A stretch of DNA of 64,000 nt from Paludibacteraceae bacterium (GCA_017509715.1 JAFWOU010000028.1:28309-92308), one strand, 5' to 3'; counted from the stretch's first letter, positions 27,591 to 38,590 are shown. Program-made: numbers and translations. The notes: a model not told the origin generated them from the letters alone.

Positions 27591-29747
27591 ATGAATCAGA
27601 ACACGAATCAAAACGAAAACTTGCAGAAGTTCGCCATCAATCTGTGCGAACGGGCTTCACAAGGCAAACTCGATCCCGTCATCGGACGTGATGATGAGAT
27701 ACGTCGCGTGCTCCAGATATTGAGCCGCCGGACCAAGAATAATCCTATCCTCATCGGTGAACCCGGTGTGGGTAAGACCGCTATTGCCGAGGGTTTGGCA
27801 CATCGTATCGTACGCGGTGATGTGCCGGAAAACTTGAAACAGAAAAAGATCTACTCGCTGGATATGGGTGCGCTCATCGCGGGTGCGAAATACCAGGGTG
27901 AGTTTGAGGAACGACTGAAAGGCGTCATCAACGAGGTGGTACAAGCCTCGGGCGAGATCATCCTCTTCATCGATGAGATCCATACACTGGTAGGCGCGGG
28001 CAAGACTAGCGGCGCAATGGATGCCGCTAATATCTTGAAGCCGGCGCTGGCACGTGGCGAGTTGCGTGCCATCGGTGCGACCACATTGGATGAGTATCAA
28101 AAATACTTCGAGACCGACAAGGCATTGGAACGTCGGTTCCAGATCGTCATGGTGGACGAGCCGGATGAAGCCGCTACGATCAGTATTCTACGTGGCCTAA
28201 AAGAGCGCTATGAGACACATCACAAGGTGCGTATCAAGGATGATGCCATCATCGCGGCCGTGACGCTCTCCAATCGGTATATCACGGATCGTTTCCTGCC
28301 GGATAAAGCTATCGACCTGATCGACGAGGCGGCCGCCAAGTTGCGTCTGGAGGTGGACTCCAAGCCGGAGGAGATCGATACGCTGGACCGTCAGATCAAA
28401 CAGCTGGAGATAGAGCGCGAGGCCATAAAACGCGACCGGAGAGGCTCCGGACCCGATGAAACTATGCAGGCTGTAGAAGCCAAACTTGGCGAGATAGAGA
28501 AACAACTCTCGGACCTTAAGCAACAGTCGGCCGAACTGAATGCGCGTTGGAACAAGGAGAAAGGCTACGTAGCCACGATCCAGAACGAGAAAGCACGTAT
28601 CGAGACGCTTAAGCATCAGGCCGAGGTGTCCGAGCGTGAGGGTGAGTACGGCAAGGTGGCTGAGATACGCTATAGCCAGATACCGGCCGCAGAAGCCAAT
28701 ATCAAGGCGGCGCAAGACTCGCTGCATGCCATCAGCCAGGACACGCTGATCAAGGAGGAAGTGGACGAAGATGATATCGCCGAGATCGTAGCACGCTGGA
28801 CGGGTATCCCCGTCACGAAGATGATGCAGTCCGAGCGCGACAAACTGCTGCACCTGGAGGAAGAACTTCACAAGCGTGTAGTGGGTCAGGACGAGGCCAT
28901 TAAGGCCGTCTCGGATGCGATACGTCGTAGCCGTGCCGGTCTGCAAGACCCGAAGAGACCGATCGGCAGCTTCATCTTCCTGGGTACTACGGGCGTAGGT
29001 AAGACCGAACTGGCCAAGGCCCTGGCCGACTACCTCTTTGACGACGAGAACATGATGACCCGTATCGATATGAGCGAGTACCAGGAGAAATTCTCAGCCA
29101 CCCGACTCATCGGTGCGCCTCCGGGATACGTAGGTTATGACGAGGGCGGTCAGCTGACCGAGGCCATTCGTCGTAAGCCGTATAGTGTGGTACTCTTCGA
29201 CGAGATAGAGAAAGCCCACCCGGACGTTTTCAACGTACTGCTGCAGGTACTGGACGATGGTCGACTGACGGACAACAAGGGACGTACGGTCAACTTCAAG
29301 AACACGCTCATCATCTTGACTTCCAACTTGGGCTCGAGCCTGATCCGTGAGAACGAGGAGAAGGGCGTAGATCGTGAGACCACGCGTCAGCAAGTACTGG
29401 GCCTATTGCACCAGACTATCCGTCCGGAATTTCTGAATCGTATCGACGAAACCATCCTCTTTGAGCCGCTTAGCGAGAAGGAGATACGCGATATCGTGGG
29501 TCTGCAGATAGCCGGCATACACAAGATGCTCATGCAGAACGGCGTAGACCTGCGCGTCACGGACGATGCCATCGACTATATCGCTCGCGAGGGCTACGAT
29601 CCGCAGTTCGGTGCGCGTCCTGTAAAAAGAGCCCTGCAACGACTGGTACTCAACGAACTGAGTCGCGCAATCATTGCAGGGAAAGTAGATCAGCAGAAAC
29701 CGGTAGTGGTCGAACTCAAGGACGGCCAACTCGGTTTTCGCAACTAA
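27591..29747 (+). CDS. ClpB-type AAA+ disaggregase without the N-terminal domain
   Basis: A 718-residue HSP100 protein. It starts directly in the linker before the first AAA+ domain ([20 protein letters not shown]). Walker A1 is GEPGVGKT (56-63), and Walker B1 is ILFIDEIHT. The ClpB-type coiled-coil middle domain (about 263-390) distinguishes it from ClpA/ClpC. The second AAA+ domain has Walker A2 GTTGVGKT (about 463-470) and the sensor stretch [10 protein letters not shown]. The Clp_N double repeat of about 150 residues is missing, and stop codons upstream exclude a longer frame. With DnaK it should unfold aggregates. The upstream element matches that of dnaK. Confidence 0.9.
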   Translation: MNQNTNQNENLQKFAINLCERASQGKLDPVIGRDDEIRRVLQILSRRTKNNPILIGEPGVGKTAIAEGLAHRIVRGDVPENLKQKKIYSLDMGALIAGAKYQGEFEERLKGVINEVVQASGEIILFIDEIHTLVGAGKTSGAMDAANILKPALARGELRAIGATTLDEYQKYFETDKALERRFQIVMVDEPDEAATISILRGLKERYETHHKVRIKDDAIIAAVTLSNRYITDRFLPDKAIDLIDEAAAKLRLEVDSKPEEIDTLDRQIKQLEIEREAIKRDRRGSGPDETMQAVEAKLGEIEKQLSDLKQQSAELNARWNKEKGYVATIQNEKARIETLKHQAEVSEREGEYGKVAEIRYSQIPAAEANIKAAQDSLHAISQDTLIKEEVDEDDIAEIVARWTGIPVTKMMQSERDKLLHLEEELHKRVVGQDEAIKAVSDAIRRSRAGLQDPKRPIGSFIFLGTTGVGKTELAKALADYLFDDENMMTRIDMSEYQEKFSATRLIGAPPGYVGYDEGGQLTEAIRRKPYSVVLFDEIEKAHPDVFNVLLQVLDDGRLTDNKGRTVNFKNTLIILTSNLGSSLIRENEEKGVDRETTRQQVLGLLHQTIRPEFLNRIDETILFEPLSEKEIRDIVGLQIAGIHKMLMQNGVDLRVTDDAIDYIAREGYDPQFGARPVKRALQRLVLNELSRAIIAGKVDQQKPVVVELKDGQLGFRN

Positions 29748-32700
29748 CGTGTCAGCTTGAACGTACCGTTCTCGGTAACGACGATATAGACACCGGTCGG
29801 AAGTGCCATCTGACGAATATCTTCGTTGGTCGTGGTTAACTTCCGACCTTGCATATCATAGATATTCACCCATTCGCCCGGTGTATAGATAGCATCAATA
29901 CCTTGCGGATCGTAGAGCTGGACGAGCACGTCGTAGGAGCGCGTGTTGATATAGTCGCTTACCGTATAGCGTACGCCGTAGTGCCAGTTGGAGAAATCCA
30001 CCGAACCGTCCTCGTTGCTGACGGCAGGCGTAACGTGGGTCAGCGGGCTGGCCAGGGTGATCTGCGGCACGGCCGTCTTCATGAGGTCGCTATCGCTCTG
30101 GAGGACAGGAATGAGGATCAGGTTCTCGCTATCGCTGATGCGACCCACGTAGTTGCCGATGCGGAAGTCGGTGATAGCCAGGTCGGGTAGGGTGATGGTA
30201 GCTTGTGCACCGAGCAGGTACTTGATCGTCTCGTCGATGAGCTTCTTGCCTTGCGAACTCAGGTAGTTGCTGCCCTCCAGTCCAATCGGCAGACAGAGGT
30301 ATTTTTTGCCGCGGTGCATCTCGGACGGCACTTCGTGCAGGAAAGTCTCTTCCGGTCCGTCGGCGTAATAGTCGTTGATGTCGCGGGTACGAGCGGTAGC
30401 CAGGCAGAGCGTACCGCTGTAGTTGACCGATACAGGCATCAGGCCTTTGCCTACGACTGTGTCGAGCACCATGATGCGATCGCCGCGCTGCTTGCCCAGC
30501 GCCTGGAAAATCGGGTGGTCGGCACGCTGTACGGTGATATAACGTCCCTCCTCCATGGTCAGCGAACCGTTGTTCGGTTCTCCCCAGTTCAGACGACCCG
30601 GCGTGTAGGAGAACGACTTCATGCTCAGTACGGGCAGGTTGCCTTCGCCGCGTGCCAGGGCCAAAGCCTCCTGGTTATCGGCATCCACATCCTCGGAGAT
30701 CAGTACCCATTTATAGTTGGCATACTGATCAGCGGGACGCAAACCGTCCTCTTTGGCCCTGCGGGCGATGAGGTTATACTTGCCGGCACCGTCCAGGTAT
30801 TTATAGACACCGTCTTTCTCGTATGCCTTGTTGTTCTTATACAGGTAGAGCACGGCATTCTGCCCATAGTCCAGTGCCTTGACAGTGATCTTACCTTGTA
30901 TAATAGTGTCTGCGCCAGCTACCGTGATCGTGAAGGGGAAGGTCTGGGGCAACGTTCCCGAGACGTTCGGTGTACCGCCGATGATATACTTACCATTGTT
31001 TCCGTTGCCGGAGATACCTTGCGGCTGTCCGTTAGGCCAGGTCAGCTGGACATCGTCGGCCGAGAGGGCGTAGTACTTGAAGGTGATCTGGTCCATCTCC
31101 TCGTTCTGGTAAGCATCTATATCTATTTCCGAGGTAGCCTGGATGTCGGAAGCTACACGGAATTTACCTGCAGCACGACTGGTCTCTACACCATTGTAGT
31201 AGGCGATGACGTTGTAGCGATACTCGCCTACGGCGCAGTTGGCCGTTCCGCCCAGCACGAGCGTGTCGCCCAGCGGACCCTGAGCATAGGTGTTCAGGGT
31301 GATGCCATTGGCTTCCTGTCCTTCCCATACCAGACGTGTCTCGCCCATGCTGTTGTACTTAGTGAAGTAGTAAACGGGTTTCGGGGCGGTGGTCTGCATG
31401 ACTACCTGCGTCGAGTCGTTACCCTTGAGCCACTTGGTGCGAGGCTCTTTGGCTATACGGAGTGAAAAACCGTAGAACTCGTTGTTGCTACCACCTATAC
31501 CGCGCACCTCGATCACGTGCTCGCCGGTGGAAATGTCATAGCGGCGAATAGTAGCTGAGTTGCTTGGATTCTCGGGCTGCAGTACATCATCGATATACAC
31601 CTGGAAACGCTTGTTCTTCGAGGCATTATTCGGATCAATAGTAGTGCTATTGTCTTTGCCGTAGAAGGAGAATTGGTCATAACCCTTGATGTGGAACTTA
31701 TAGGCGTTGTTGTTGTATATCTTATGCATGCAGGCGTCGCCGGAACTGAACTCGTCAATATTTGGGCAACTATAGTTACTAATGCTATTTGCTTGAGCTT
31801 CAAACCAGCCGTCTTTCGCCTTACAAGCCGTAGCCGAACTGGTCGTGGCAATACCCGGCATTTTCTGGCAGGGCTTGACATCCACCGTCATATAACTTTC
31901 GCTGGTCTTGCCGGCATAGTACACCTCGTATTCGCGTCCGCTGAAGATAGCGAGTGTTCCTCCGTAACCGCCTGCAATCTCTTTGGCTTCATATACTTCC
32001 GGCACATGAAGGGTGAGATTAGTAGAAGGCACTGGAGGACCTGCTGTAACTGTTACGGAGCAGGTATTCGTTTTGCTTCCATCCGTTGTGGTGACGGTAA
32101 TAGTTGCCGTGCCGGCTGCTACAGCGGATACATGTCCGTTATTGTTGACGGTGGCTACTGCAGTGTTGGAACTTGTCCAGGAGACGCTTTTGTCCGTTGC
32201 GTTTGCCGGCAAAACAGTAGCTGTGAGATCCGTACTGCCTCCAATTTGGAGATTCGCAGATGTCGGATTGATGCTCACGCCTGTGACAGCAATAGCTTCT
32301 ACTGTAACCGAGCAAGAGGCTGAAATGGTATTGTCTGTTGTGGAAGTCGCGGTGATAGTAGCTGTACCCGCTGCTACTCCGGTTACCTTTCCTGAGTTAT
32401 CCACGGTGGCAATACTGGTGTTGCTACTGGACCAGCTTACAGCCTTTCCCGTATTGGCATCAGCTGGAGTGTAATTAACAGTTAATGTTTCAGATGAACC
32501 AATGCCAATGGTGGTGGCTGATTTGTTGAGCGATATGGCAGTTACAGGAATCGGAGCTGCCGGAGCATTTACAGTCACGGAGCAAGTTCCCGATTTGGTG
32601 TTATCTAAATTCGAGGTAGCCGTAATGGTGGCGGTACCTTGTGCTACAGCTGTTACCAAACCGCTTTCGCTGACGGTAGCTACGCTTGGATTGCTACTTG

Positions 32701-33331
32701 TCCATGTAACACTCTTGTCTGCCGAAGCAGGGGTAGCGTCCACGTTAGCAGTTAATTGCTGCGTGCCATTCGGATCCAAAGTAACCGATGTCGGAGAAAT
32801 GGTAACGCTGTTAACCGTCGGGGTGACAGGAGTACCACCACCTGTTGCGGTGAAGTTCATGGATTTTACATAGCATTGAGAATTTGCAGCTCCAAGTACA
32901 TACCATTTCCCTGCTTTTAAGCCCGTAACTGTCCAATCTTCCCAGACGTTTTTATTTTCATTTGTGTATACTGCAAAAGAGCCATTACTGTCGTAGAGCT
33001 CGAATTTCTTTTTGTTGGAATATACGGAAATTACAACACTGCAGTCTTCATCAGGGCAGAATGCCATCCATCGTTTACCTGTTGTGCTTGTGACTGATCC
33101 ATCAGAGCCAAAAGACGGATACTGGGAGCCTCCACCATTAGCAACATAAATACAGCTTTTTCCACCTATATTGTTGACTATTGAAGGAGTATTCGCGCTG
33201 GAGTAAGTGTAACTCCCAGGAAGTGTTGTAGGTTCCGAGAAATTTAAATTGGCTAATGGTGTTCCATTAACATAGCCTACAATTAAGCATAGAACTGCAA
33301 TAAGAAAACTCTTTTTAACTTCGTTTTTCAT
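29744..33331 (-). CDS. Large secreted Big_2-repeat protein with T9SS sorting tail
   Basis: A 1195-residue surface or secreted protein. The signal peptide covers residues 1 to about 24. A beta-rich domain (to about 170) is followed by three bacterial Ig-like Big_2 domains (about 175-435), each with SVTWTSSN or close relative, VATV and GTATIT. A central region then has Cys-containing and carbohydrate-binding-like beta segments. The end ([31 protein letters not shown]) is a type A T9SS sorting domain. No catalytic motif was recognised, so adhesion or binding is plausible. It converges on the ClpB-type gene with a 4-base overlap and no terminator. The first third is more AT-rich. Confidence 0.78.
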   Translation of the reverse strand: MKNEVKKSFLIAVLCLIVGYVNGTPLANLNFSEPTTLPGSYTYSSANTPSIVNNIGGKSCIYVANGGGSQYPSFGSDGSVTSTTGKRWMAFCPDEDCSVVISVYSNKKKFELYDSNGSFAVYTNENKNVWEDWTVTGLKAGKWYVLGAANSQCYVKSMNFTATGGGTPVTPTVNSVTISPTSVTLDPNGTQQLTANVDATPASADKSVTWTSSNPSVATVSESGLVTAVAQGTATITATSNLDNTKSGTCSVTVNAPAAPIPVTAISLNKSATTIGIGSSETLTVNYTPADANTGKAVSWSSSNTSIATVDNSGKVTGVAAGTATITATSTTDNTISASCSVTVEAIAVTGVSINPTSANLQIGGSTDLTATVLPANATDKSVSWTSSNTAVATVNNNGHVSAVAAGTATITVTTTDGSKTNTCSVTVTAGPPVPSTNLTLHVPEVYEAKEIAGGYGGTLAIFSGREYEVYYAGKTSESYMTVDVKPCQKMPGIATTSSATACKAKDGWFEAQANSISNYSCPNIDEFSSGDACMHKIYNNNAYKFHIKGYDQFSFYGKDNSTTIDPNNASKNKRFQVYIDDVLQPENPSNSATIRRYDISTGEHVIEVRGIGGSNNEFYGFSLRIAKEPRTKWLKGNDSTQVVMQTTAPKPVYYFTKYNSMGETRLVWEGQEANGITLNTYAQGPLGDTLVLGGTANCAVGEYRYNVIAYYNGVETSRAAGKFRVASDIQATSEIDIDAYQNEEMDQITFKYYALSADDVQLTWPNGQPQGISGNGNNGKYIIGGTPNVSGTLPQTFPFTITVAGADTIIQGKITVKALDYGQNAVLYLYKNNKAYEKDGVYKYLDGAGKYNLIARRAKEDGLRPADQYANYKWVLISEDVDADNQEALALARGEGNLPVLSMKSFSYTPGRLNWGEPNNGSLTMEEGRYITVQRADHPIFQALGKQRGDRIMVLDTVVGKGLMPVSVNYSGTLCLATARTRDINDYYADGPEETFLHEVPSEMHRGKKYLCLPIGLEGSNYLSSQGKKLIDETIKYLLGAQATITLPDLAITDFRIGNYVGRISDSENLILIPVLQSDSDLMKTAVPQITLASPLTHVTPAVSNEDGSVDFSNWHYGVRYTVSDYINTRSYDVLVQLYDPQGIDAIYTPGEWVNIYDMQGRKLTTTNEDIRQMALPTGVYIVVTENGTFKLTR

Positions 33332-33423
33332 ATTTGATTTTGTTTAATATTCGATTTTAATGGCATTTGCTTTTGCGGGGGCTTATTTTGTAAGCACACA
33401 ATGCCCGATAATAATTCACGCTA

Positions 33424-33431
33424 CAAAATTA
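33424..33431 (-). promoter_or_regulatory. Probable -7 element of the Big_2 protein gene
   Basis: Minus-strand TAATTTTG about 93 bases before the start. No clear TTG at -33. Confidence 0.45.
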
Positions 33432-33524
33432 CTGCTTTTTTCTGACATATGCGTATAGAAATTGTTTTTTTTTGTAGAAAAATTGTTTTTTTAGGCTTTT
33501 TTTGCACTCTTTGTGCGTGCGCGC

Positions 33525-33555
33525 TTGCGTATTTCAATTATTTTTTGTAATTTTG
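33525..33555 (+). promoter_or_regulatory. Promoter of the DUF3078 gene
   Basis: TTGCGTAT (33525-33532) and TAATTTTG (33548-33555). The same extended -33 sequence recurs at 42311 and 52398. Confidence 0.78.
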
Positions 33556-33623
33556 CAGACGCATTCGATATAGTCGGGTGCGAAAACGGAATATACTATT
33601 TTAAAATTCAAAAAAGAAAGCAT

Positions 33624-34847
33624 ATGAAATTGAAACATGTACTTTTTGTAGCGCTTGCAGTATGTGGGCTGACAGCTCAGGCGCAAGAGGTGGATAAGGC
33701 AGCTGTGCAATCACAAGTGAGTGCTGCCGAGAAGGCCAAGAAAGATCTGGCAGCTGTGGATACGGGTGATAAGGCGTGGAAGTTCTCTGGTTCAGTGGGA
33801 CTCAATGCCGCTGCTACCGGATTGTTCAACTGGGCTGCCGGTGGTAACAACAATATCAACGGCGTGGCATATACCCGCCTGCGCCTGCTCTACCACGGCA
33901 ACAATATCGCATGGGATACCAACCTGGACCTGGAGTACGGTCTGAGCTGGATTGATCAGGAGTATGACAAGTTGCAGAAATCGAACGATAAGATTAGCTT
34001 GGCTACCAAGTTTGGTTGGGAGTTCCAGAAAAACTGGTATCTTACCGTTCTCGGAGCTTTCAATACCCAGTTTGCTCCGGGTTTGAACTACAACGGTACG
34101 TCGGATGCAGATCCTATCGTATCTAAGTTCATGGCGCCGGGCTATATCGATGTGTCTGTCGGTGTGGACTGGAAGACTTCGGTCAACGGTGCCGACTTCT
34201 CGCTCTACCTCTCTCCGGTGGCAGGTCGTCTGACTACTGTGGTGGTAGGCCCGAAGATGAATCAATATTTCGCCGACAAGGCGGACTATCAGAAAGCCGG
34301 CATGTACCAGCTCAGCGCCGCTGAGGAGGCTGCCTATGGTGCTACCGGACTGGAATATGCTCTCAAGGACAAATACGCTGTTTGGCGTTACAACACCGAC
34401 GAGACCACCGGCAAGGTCAACAAATCGTATGAGAAGAACACCCGTGCCGAGCTCGGTTTGAACATCAAGGGTGCGATCAACTACACCTACAAGGACTTTA
34501 AGCTCCAGACCACGTTGGGCCTCTACACTCCCTATGCATGGGATAAGACGCGCGTGTATGAAGAGAAAGCCACCGGCGATATATATGCCGACCTAGGGAC
34601 TGGTGCTACCTACCCGGAGGCTACCTACAAATACCTCGGCTTCCGCGACAACAACCGTCGCTTTGGCAACTTCGACGTCGACTGGACCGTCAACCTGAGC
34701 TATCAGTTCCTCAAGTGCCTCCAGGTCACCCTCTCTACCGACCTGCGTTACTACAATGGCGTCAAGATTGCCAACAAGGCTGGCGACGAGGCGGAGCGCG
34801 TTCAGTTCAAGGGAATGATTGGTCTGGGTGTAGGCTACTCGTTCTAA
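33624..34847 (+). CDS. DUF3078 outer-membrane protein
   Basis: A 407-residue protein with a signal peptide ending at TAQAQ. The start at 33624 is chosen over 33513 because the latter covers the promoter. The family stretch WKFSGSVGLNAAATGLFNWAA and repeated amphipathic strands with aromatic ends fit DUF3078, a Bacteroidetes family thought to form an outer-membrane beta-barrel. The last residue is Phe (GVGYSF), as in many barrels. Function is not known. It sits upstream of the division cluster, with 21 bases to the next gene. Confidence 0.82.
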   Translation: MKLKHVLFVALAVCGLTAQAQEVDKAAVQSQVSAAEKAKKDLAAVDTGDKAWKFSGSVGLNAAATGLFNWAAGGNNNINGVAYTRLRLLYHGNNIAWDTNLDLEYGLSWIDQEYDKLQKSNDKISLATKFGWEFQKNWYLTVLGAFNTQFAPGLNYNGTSDADPIVSKFMAPGYIDVSVGVDWKTSVNGADFSLYLSPVAGRLTTVVVGPKMNQYFADKADYQKAGMYQLSAAEEAAYGATGLEYALKDKYAVWRYNTDETTGKVNKSYEKNTRAELGLNIKGAINYTYKDFKLQTTLGLYTPYAWDKTRVYEEKATGDIYADLGTGATYPEATYKYLGFRDNNRRFGNFDVDWTVNLSYQFLKCLQVTLSTDLRYYNGVKIANKAGDEAERVQFKGMIGLGVGYSF

Positions 34848-34868
34848 AAAAACAAGATCGTCTTTCGG

Positions 34869-35147
34869 ATGGATCAGCTGGAGCAACTCTCAGAGAATCT
34901 ACGAGTTCTTCTCATGCGGTATGATGAACTGCGTGAGGAGAATCGTCGTTTGCGAGAGGCCAACAAGAGTCAGCGCGAGGAGATTCTGCGTTCGCACCAG
35001 GAACTGGCAGAACTGGAGACCCAGTACAGTCGTCTCCGCCTGGCCAGTGCCATCACGGGTACGCCCGAGGAACGCGATGCAGCGCGTCGCCGCCTGACGC
35101 AACTCATATCCCAGATCGACCATACGATGGAGATACTAAGTCAGTAA
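34869..35147 (+). CDS. Small coiled-coil protein, ZapB-like
   Basis: A 92-residue protein that is almost all coiled coil, with heptads from about 2 to 60 (DELREENRRLREAN) and a Leu/Ile-rich C-terminal helix. It lies directly before zapA (9 bases apart). In Bacteroidetes this position is often filled by a ZapB-like division protein, but identity rests on context and coiled-coil character because sequence conservation is low. Confidence 0.65.
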   Translation: MDQLEQLSENLRVLLMRYDELREENRRLREANKSQREEILRSHQELAELETQYSRLRLASAITGTPEERDAARRRLTQLISQIDHTMEILSQ

Positions 35148-35155
35148 ACACACGC

Positions 35156-35485
35156 ATGCCTGAACAGTTAAACATACGTCTGCAACTCGACACGCATCCC
35201 GTGTCGCTCCGTATCGACCCCGCTCAGGAGCCCTTCTATCGTGAGGGCGCCAAGCTGCTCAATCAGCGCTACCAGTACTTCCGCAAGGCCATGCCTACGG
35301 CTACCACCGAGCAACTATGGATGTACGTGGCGCTCCAGTTGGCTGTCAACTGGCGGAGCGATGCGCATGAGAAGGACTTGCAACCCGTAGAACAGGAGTT
35401 GGCAGCGCTTAACCAACAGGTACTGCAACGCTTGGCAGAGGATCGCCCCGACTTGAAGGACGACCCGGCCGAGCCGGAGAATTAA
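35156..35485 (+). CDS. zapA: Cell division protein ZapA
   Basis: A 109-residue ZapA. The N-terminal beta-alpha head (LNIRLQLDTHPVSLRIDPAQ) is followed by the characteristic helix (FYREGAKLLNQRYQYFRKAM) and a long C-terminal coiled coil (VEQELAALNQQVLQRL). It binds FtsZ and bundles filaments at midcell. It lies between a coiled-coil protein and RNase Y. The 21-base gap to rny leaves no room for a 6S RNA, which is found after zapA in many other bacteria. Confidence 0.85.
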   Translation: MPEQLNIRLQLDTHPVSLRIDPAQEPFYREGAKLLNQRYQYFRKAMPTATTEQLWMYVALQLAVNWRSDAHEKDLQPVEQELAALNQQVLQRLAEDRPDLKDDPAEPEN

Positions 35486-35506
35486 CACTTAAAATCCAAT
35501 TTATTT

Positions 35507-37042
35507 ATGCAATTATCATTATCAGTTGTAGTTATTATCGGAATTGTATCTCTCCTGATTGGAGCCGGCATATGTTTCATGATCGTGCGCTTTACGAGCA
35601 TGGGACTGGTCAAGAAGGCTGAGGAGGAAGCCGAGATGATCAAGAAGAACAAGATCGTGGAGGCCAAGGAGAAATTCATCGCCCTCAAGCTCGAGCACGA
35701 GAAACTGGTGAGCGAGCACGAGCGCAAGCAACAGCAGCAAGACCAGCGTCTCCAGCAGCGTGAGCAGCAACTCAACCAGCGACAAGGCGAATTGCAGCGC
35801 CAGCAGAACGATCTGCAGCAACGCAACCAGCAGCTGGATCAGCAGCTCAAAGCCGTTGAGTTTAAGACCCAGGAGATAGACAAGATGCATCATCAGGCCC
35901 AGCAGCAACTCGAGGCTGCCAGCGGTCTCTCGGCCGAGGAAGCCAAGAAGCAACTCGTGGAGGCTCTCAAAGATGAGGCCAAGACCAACGCGATGTCTTA
36001 TATCAACGAGATCATGGACGATGCACGTATGACGGCTTCCAAGGAGGCTAAGAAAATCATCATCCAGACTATCCAACGCGTATCCAGCGAGACGGCAGCA
36101 GAGAATACCGTTTCGATCTTCCATATCGAGAATGACGAGGTCAAGGGACGTATCATCGGTCGTGAGGGCCGTAATATCCGTGCCCTGGAAGCCGCTACGG
36201 GTGTGGAGATCGTGGTGGATGACACGCCCGAGGCTATCACGCTCTCCGCATTTGATCCCGTACGTCGTGAGATAGCACGCCTCTCGCTCCACCAACTGGT
36301 ACAGGACGGTCGTATCCACCCCGCTCGTATCGAGGAAGTGGTGGCTAAGGTGAAGAAGCAGATCGAGGAGGAGATCATCGAGACCGGTAAGCGTACCACC
36401 ATCGACCTCGGTATCCACGGCTTGCATCCGGAGCTGATCCGTATGGTAGGTCGTATGAAGTACCGCTCGTCGTACGGTCAGAACCTCTTGCAGCACTCGC
36501 GCGAGACCGCTAACCTCTGTGCCGCCATGGCTAGCGAACTGGGTATCAATCCCAAGCGTGCACGCCGTGCCGGCCTCTTGCATGATATCGGCAAGGTAGC
36601 TGAAGAGGACCTGGAAATGCCGCACGCAGAGATCGGTATGAAGATGTGCGAGAAATACGGCGAGAAGCCGGATATATGCAATGCCGTAGGTGCCCACCAC
36701 GATGAGTGCGAGATGGAGACATTGATCGCGCCTATCGTACAGGCCTGCGATGCGATCTCGGGTGCCCGCCCCGGTGCACGTCGTGAGATCGTAGAGACCT
36801 ACGTGAAGCGTCTGAACGACCTGGAGAATATGGCACGCTCGTATCCGGGCGTCATCAAGACATACGCCCTGCAGGCCGGTCGCGAACTGCGCGTCATCGT
36901 AGGTGCCGACAAGATATCCGACAAGGATACCGAGCTGCTCTCGTTCGATCTGGCTAAGCGTATCCAGGACGAGATGACCTATCCGGGTCAGGTCAAGGTG
37001 ACCGTCATTCGTGAGACCCGCGCCGTCAACTACGCTAAATAA
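35507..37042 (+). CDS. rny: Ribonuclease Y
   Basis: A 511-residue membrane-anchored endoribonuclease that starts mRNA decay. One N-terminal transmembrane helix ([18 protein letters not shown]) is followed by a long Gln/Glu-rich coiled coil (about 35-165), a KH domain ([20 protein letters not shown]) and an HD domain with [12 protein letters not shown] and HHDECE. C-terminal region [15 protein letters not shown] is normal. Length matches the family. It is the last gene of the coiled-coil/zapA/rny cluster. A short hairpin (gcggag...ctccgc) follows the stop but lacks a T run. Confidence 0.96.
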   Translation: MQLSLSVVVIIGIVSLLIGAGICFMIVRFTSMGLVKKAEEEAEMIKKNKIVEAKEKFIALKLEHEKLVSEHERKQQQQDQRLQQREQQLNQRQGELQRQQNDLQQRNQQLDQQLKAVEFKTQEIDKMHHQAQQQLEAASGLSAEEAKKQLVEALKDEAKTNAMSYINEIMDDARMTASKEAKKIIIQTIQRVSSETAAENTVSIFHIENDEVKGRIIGREGRNIRALEAATGVEIVVDDTPEAITLSAFDPVRREIARLSLHQLVQDGRIHPARIEEVVAKVKKQIEEEIIETGKRTTIDLGIHGLHPELIRMVGRMKYRSSYGQNLLQHSRETANLCAAMASELGINPKRARRAGLLHDIGKVAEEDLEMPHAEIGMKMCEKYGEKPDICNAVGAHHDECEMETLIAPIVQACDAISGARPGARREIVETYVKRLNDLENMARSYPGVIKTYALQAGRELRVIVGADKISDKDTELLSFDLAKRIQDEMTYPGQVKVTVIRETRAVNYAK

Positions 37043-37069
37043 GCGGAGTAGGCTCCGCAGCCGAAAAGG

Positions 37070-37789
37070 CTATAAATAGAAATCTTTAGCCAAAGCGCTA
37101 TATTGCGGACTGCGACCGCCGTCCGCGGACTCAAGAACCAACGTATCTGTTTCGGGTGCGTTGGTTTTTTCTTGTTCAAAGAGCAGCAGGATACGTTTGG
37201 CCGCTTTGCCTTCGCGCCCGTACACGCGCGTCATGCGCGTACAATATAAGGAGTGTTGTGCCGCCAACCGGATCACGTCCGCTTCTGCCTCGGCGGGTAG
37301 GATCAGTGCCAGTTTGCCGTTCCGGGCGAGCAGACGCCGGCTGTGCTGGAACAGTTCCTCATAACTCAGGCTGTCGGTATGACGTGCCAACTGACGTCCC
37401 GCATCCGGATTCTTCAGGCTGTTACGGAAATAGGGTGGGTTGGATACGACAAGGTCGTATGATTTACGATTTGACGATTTACGATTTACGATTTGCCATT
37501 CTTGCAGGGAGGAGCAATACGCCTTGACGCCATTCTCTCTGGCCTGCTCCACGGCCGCTTCGTCGATATCGATACCTTCTGTTTCCGCTTCCGGACAACG
37601 CTGCATGAGCATGCGTGCAATCAGTCCGCATCCGGTACCGACATCCAGGATGCGCAGGCTGTGCGTTCCGTCGGCTCTCGGTACGGGTGCCCATGCGCCC
37701 AGCAGAACACCATCTGTGCCTACCTTCATGGCGCAGCGGTCGTGACGCAGGTAGAACTGCTTGAATTGAAAGCCTTCCGAGCGAGACAT
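37070..37789 (-). CDS. TrmN6-like methyltransferase (tRNA1-Val adenine-37 N6)
   Basis: A 239-residue class I SAM methyltransferase. The N-terminus FKQFYLRHDRCAMKVGTDG and the early VLLGAWAP fit the YfiC/TrmN6 family. SAM motif I is LDVGTGCGLIARM. The catalytic N-P-P-Y motif is VVSNPPYFRNSL. It should methylate the adenine next to the anticodon of tRNA-Val. Residues about 98-110 (QIVNRKSSNRKS) come from a heptamer tract and end only a few residues before the NPPY loop. Convergent with rny, 27 bases apart. Confidence 0.85.
   Translation of the reverse strand: MSRSEGFQFKQFYLRHDRCAMKVGTDGVLLGAWAPVPRADGTHSLRILDVGTGCGLIARMLMQRCPEAETEGIDIDEAAVEQARENGVKAYCSSLQEWQIVNRKSSNRKSYDLVVSNPPYFRNSLKNPDAGRQLARHTDSLSYEELFQHSRRLLARNGKLALILPAEAEADVIRLAAQHSLYCTRMTRVYGREGKAAKRILLLFEQEKTNAPETDTLVLESADGGRSPQYSALAKDFYL
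37461..37496 (-). repeat. Heptamer tract inside the trmN6-like gene (gatttac family, 5 units)
   Basis: Four 7-base units and one 8-base unit (gatttgac, 37468-37475). On the coding strand a pure heptamer would place a TAA in frame at this unit. The extra base avoids it. Confidence 0.85.
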
Positions 37790-37792
37790 ACC

Positions 37793-38533
37793 TTATTCGT
37801 GGTGGTGATGATGATCGATGGGAAGCTCGATATGGAAGAGCTTATGGTGATGATGCTCGTGCGTGGGGTCGGTAATGCAATGTACCGTCAGGTATATACC
37901 GGCCAGCAGGAAGAGCACGGCACATATATGGCGAAACCATTTCTCAAAGGTGCTCAGTTTGGAAGTTAGTTGTCCTACGGTGAAGGCGCTATAGCTTATC
38001 AGCCACGCAATGAGCATGATAGGTAGACCCGTTGCCAGGCCGAAGATCACAGGCATGGTCCATCCCCACGACATAGGAAGCGTCAGCATGATATCAATCA
38101 TACTCAGGAAATAGATCAGACGGTGGGGACAAAAAGCGATCGCAAAGAATATACCCAGCATGAACGACCATAGCCACGACGAACGGTCATCCACGTTCTG
38201 CAACCATTTGCTCAGTCCGTGATCGTGCTGATGGTGGTGTCCGCTTAGCAGCAGGATCACGCCGCAGAGCAGCATGAAGCCCGCCAGGATGGGTTCGCCC
38301 CAGTGACCGAGTACGTGTTGCAGTCCCTCGGTTTGTGCACCCAGCAGGAAGGGGACAGAGAGTAGGATATAGGTGGTCAGTTTACCCAAAACGAACATCA
38401 GTCCGTTCATGAGCACCTTCCGGCGGTTGCCGATCTCGCGATCGATGTATCCGATAGCCGTTATGGACGTAAAAAGTGTACAAGGGTCCAAAATAGTTAG
38501 CAATCCGAGCACAAAAGCAGCTATAATTTGCAT
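37793..38533 (-). CDS. CcdA/DsbD-like membrane protein with His-rich loops
   Basis: A 246-residue inner membrane protein with six to seven hydrophobic segments, starting at the ATG at 38533 (MQIIAAFVLG). The longer frame to 38665 would overlap the promoters and is rejected. The LDPCTLFTSITAIGY stretch and RRKVLMNGLMFVLGKLTTY resemble the CcdA/DsbD transmembrane domain and the ArsG-annotated permeases of Bacteroidetes. It has clusters of His (GHHHQHDHG near the middle; EHHHHK and DHHHHH at the C-terminus), which suggests metal binding. A role in reductant transfer or metal export is possible; neither is shown. It is 3 bases from the trmN6-like gene. Confidence 0.68.
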   Translation of the reverse strand: MQIIAAFVLGLLTILDPCTLFTSITAIGYIDREIGNRRKVLMNGLMFVLGKLTTYILLSVPFLLGAQTEGLQHVLGHWGEPILAGFMLLCGVILLLSGHHHQHDHGLSKWLQNVDDRSSWLWSFMLGIFFAIAFCPHRLIYFLSMIDIMLTLPMSWGWTMPVIFGLATGLPIMLIAWLISYSAFTVGQLTSKLSTFEKWFRHICAVLFLLAGIYLTVHCITDPTHEHHHHKLFHIELPIDHHHHHE

Positions 38534-38555
38534 AAAATGGTTTTTTTTTTCGATT

Positions 38556-38590
38556 TTGCTTGCAAAGGTACAAAAAAAGTTGTAAATTTG
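38556..38590 (+). promoter_or_regulatory. Promoter of the NtrY-like kinase
   Basis: TTGCTTGC (38556-38563) and TAAATTTG (38583-38590), 20 bases before the ATG. Each promoter's -33 region overlaps the other's -7 region, so the two may exclude each other. Confidence 0.68.

Noticed and set aside
31513..32474. Plus-strand frames within the Big_2 gene
   Set aside because: They are shadows of the repetitive Ig-like coding sequence, with no start context or promoter of their own.
18193..35504. Shared 16-base sequence taaaatccaatttatt upstream of susC and rny
   Set aside because: AT-rich leaders of this size are expected to share a 16-mer by chance in 64 kb.
37044..37070. Terminator hairpin after rny
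   Set aside because: The stem gcggag/ctccgc is short and no T run follows on either strand.
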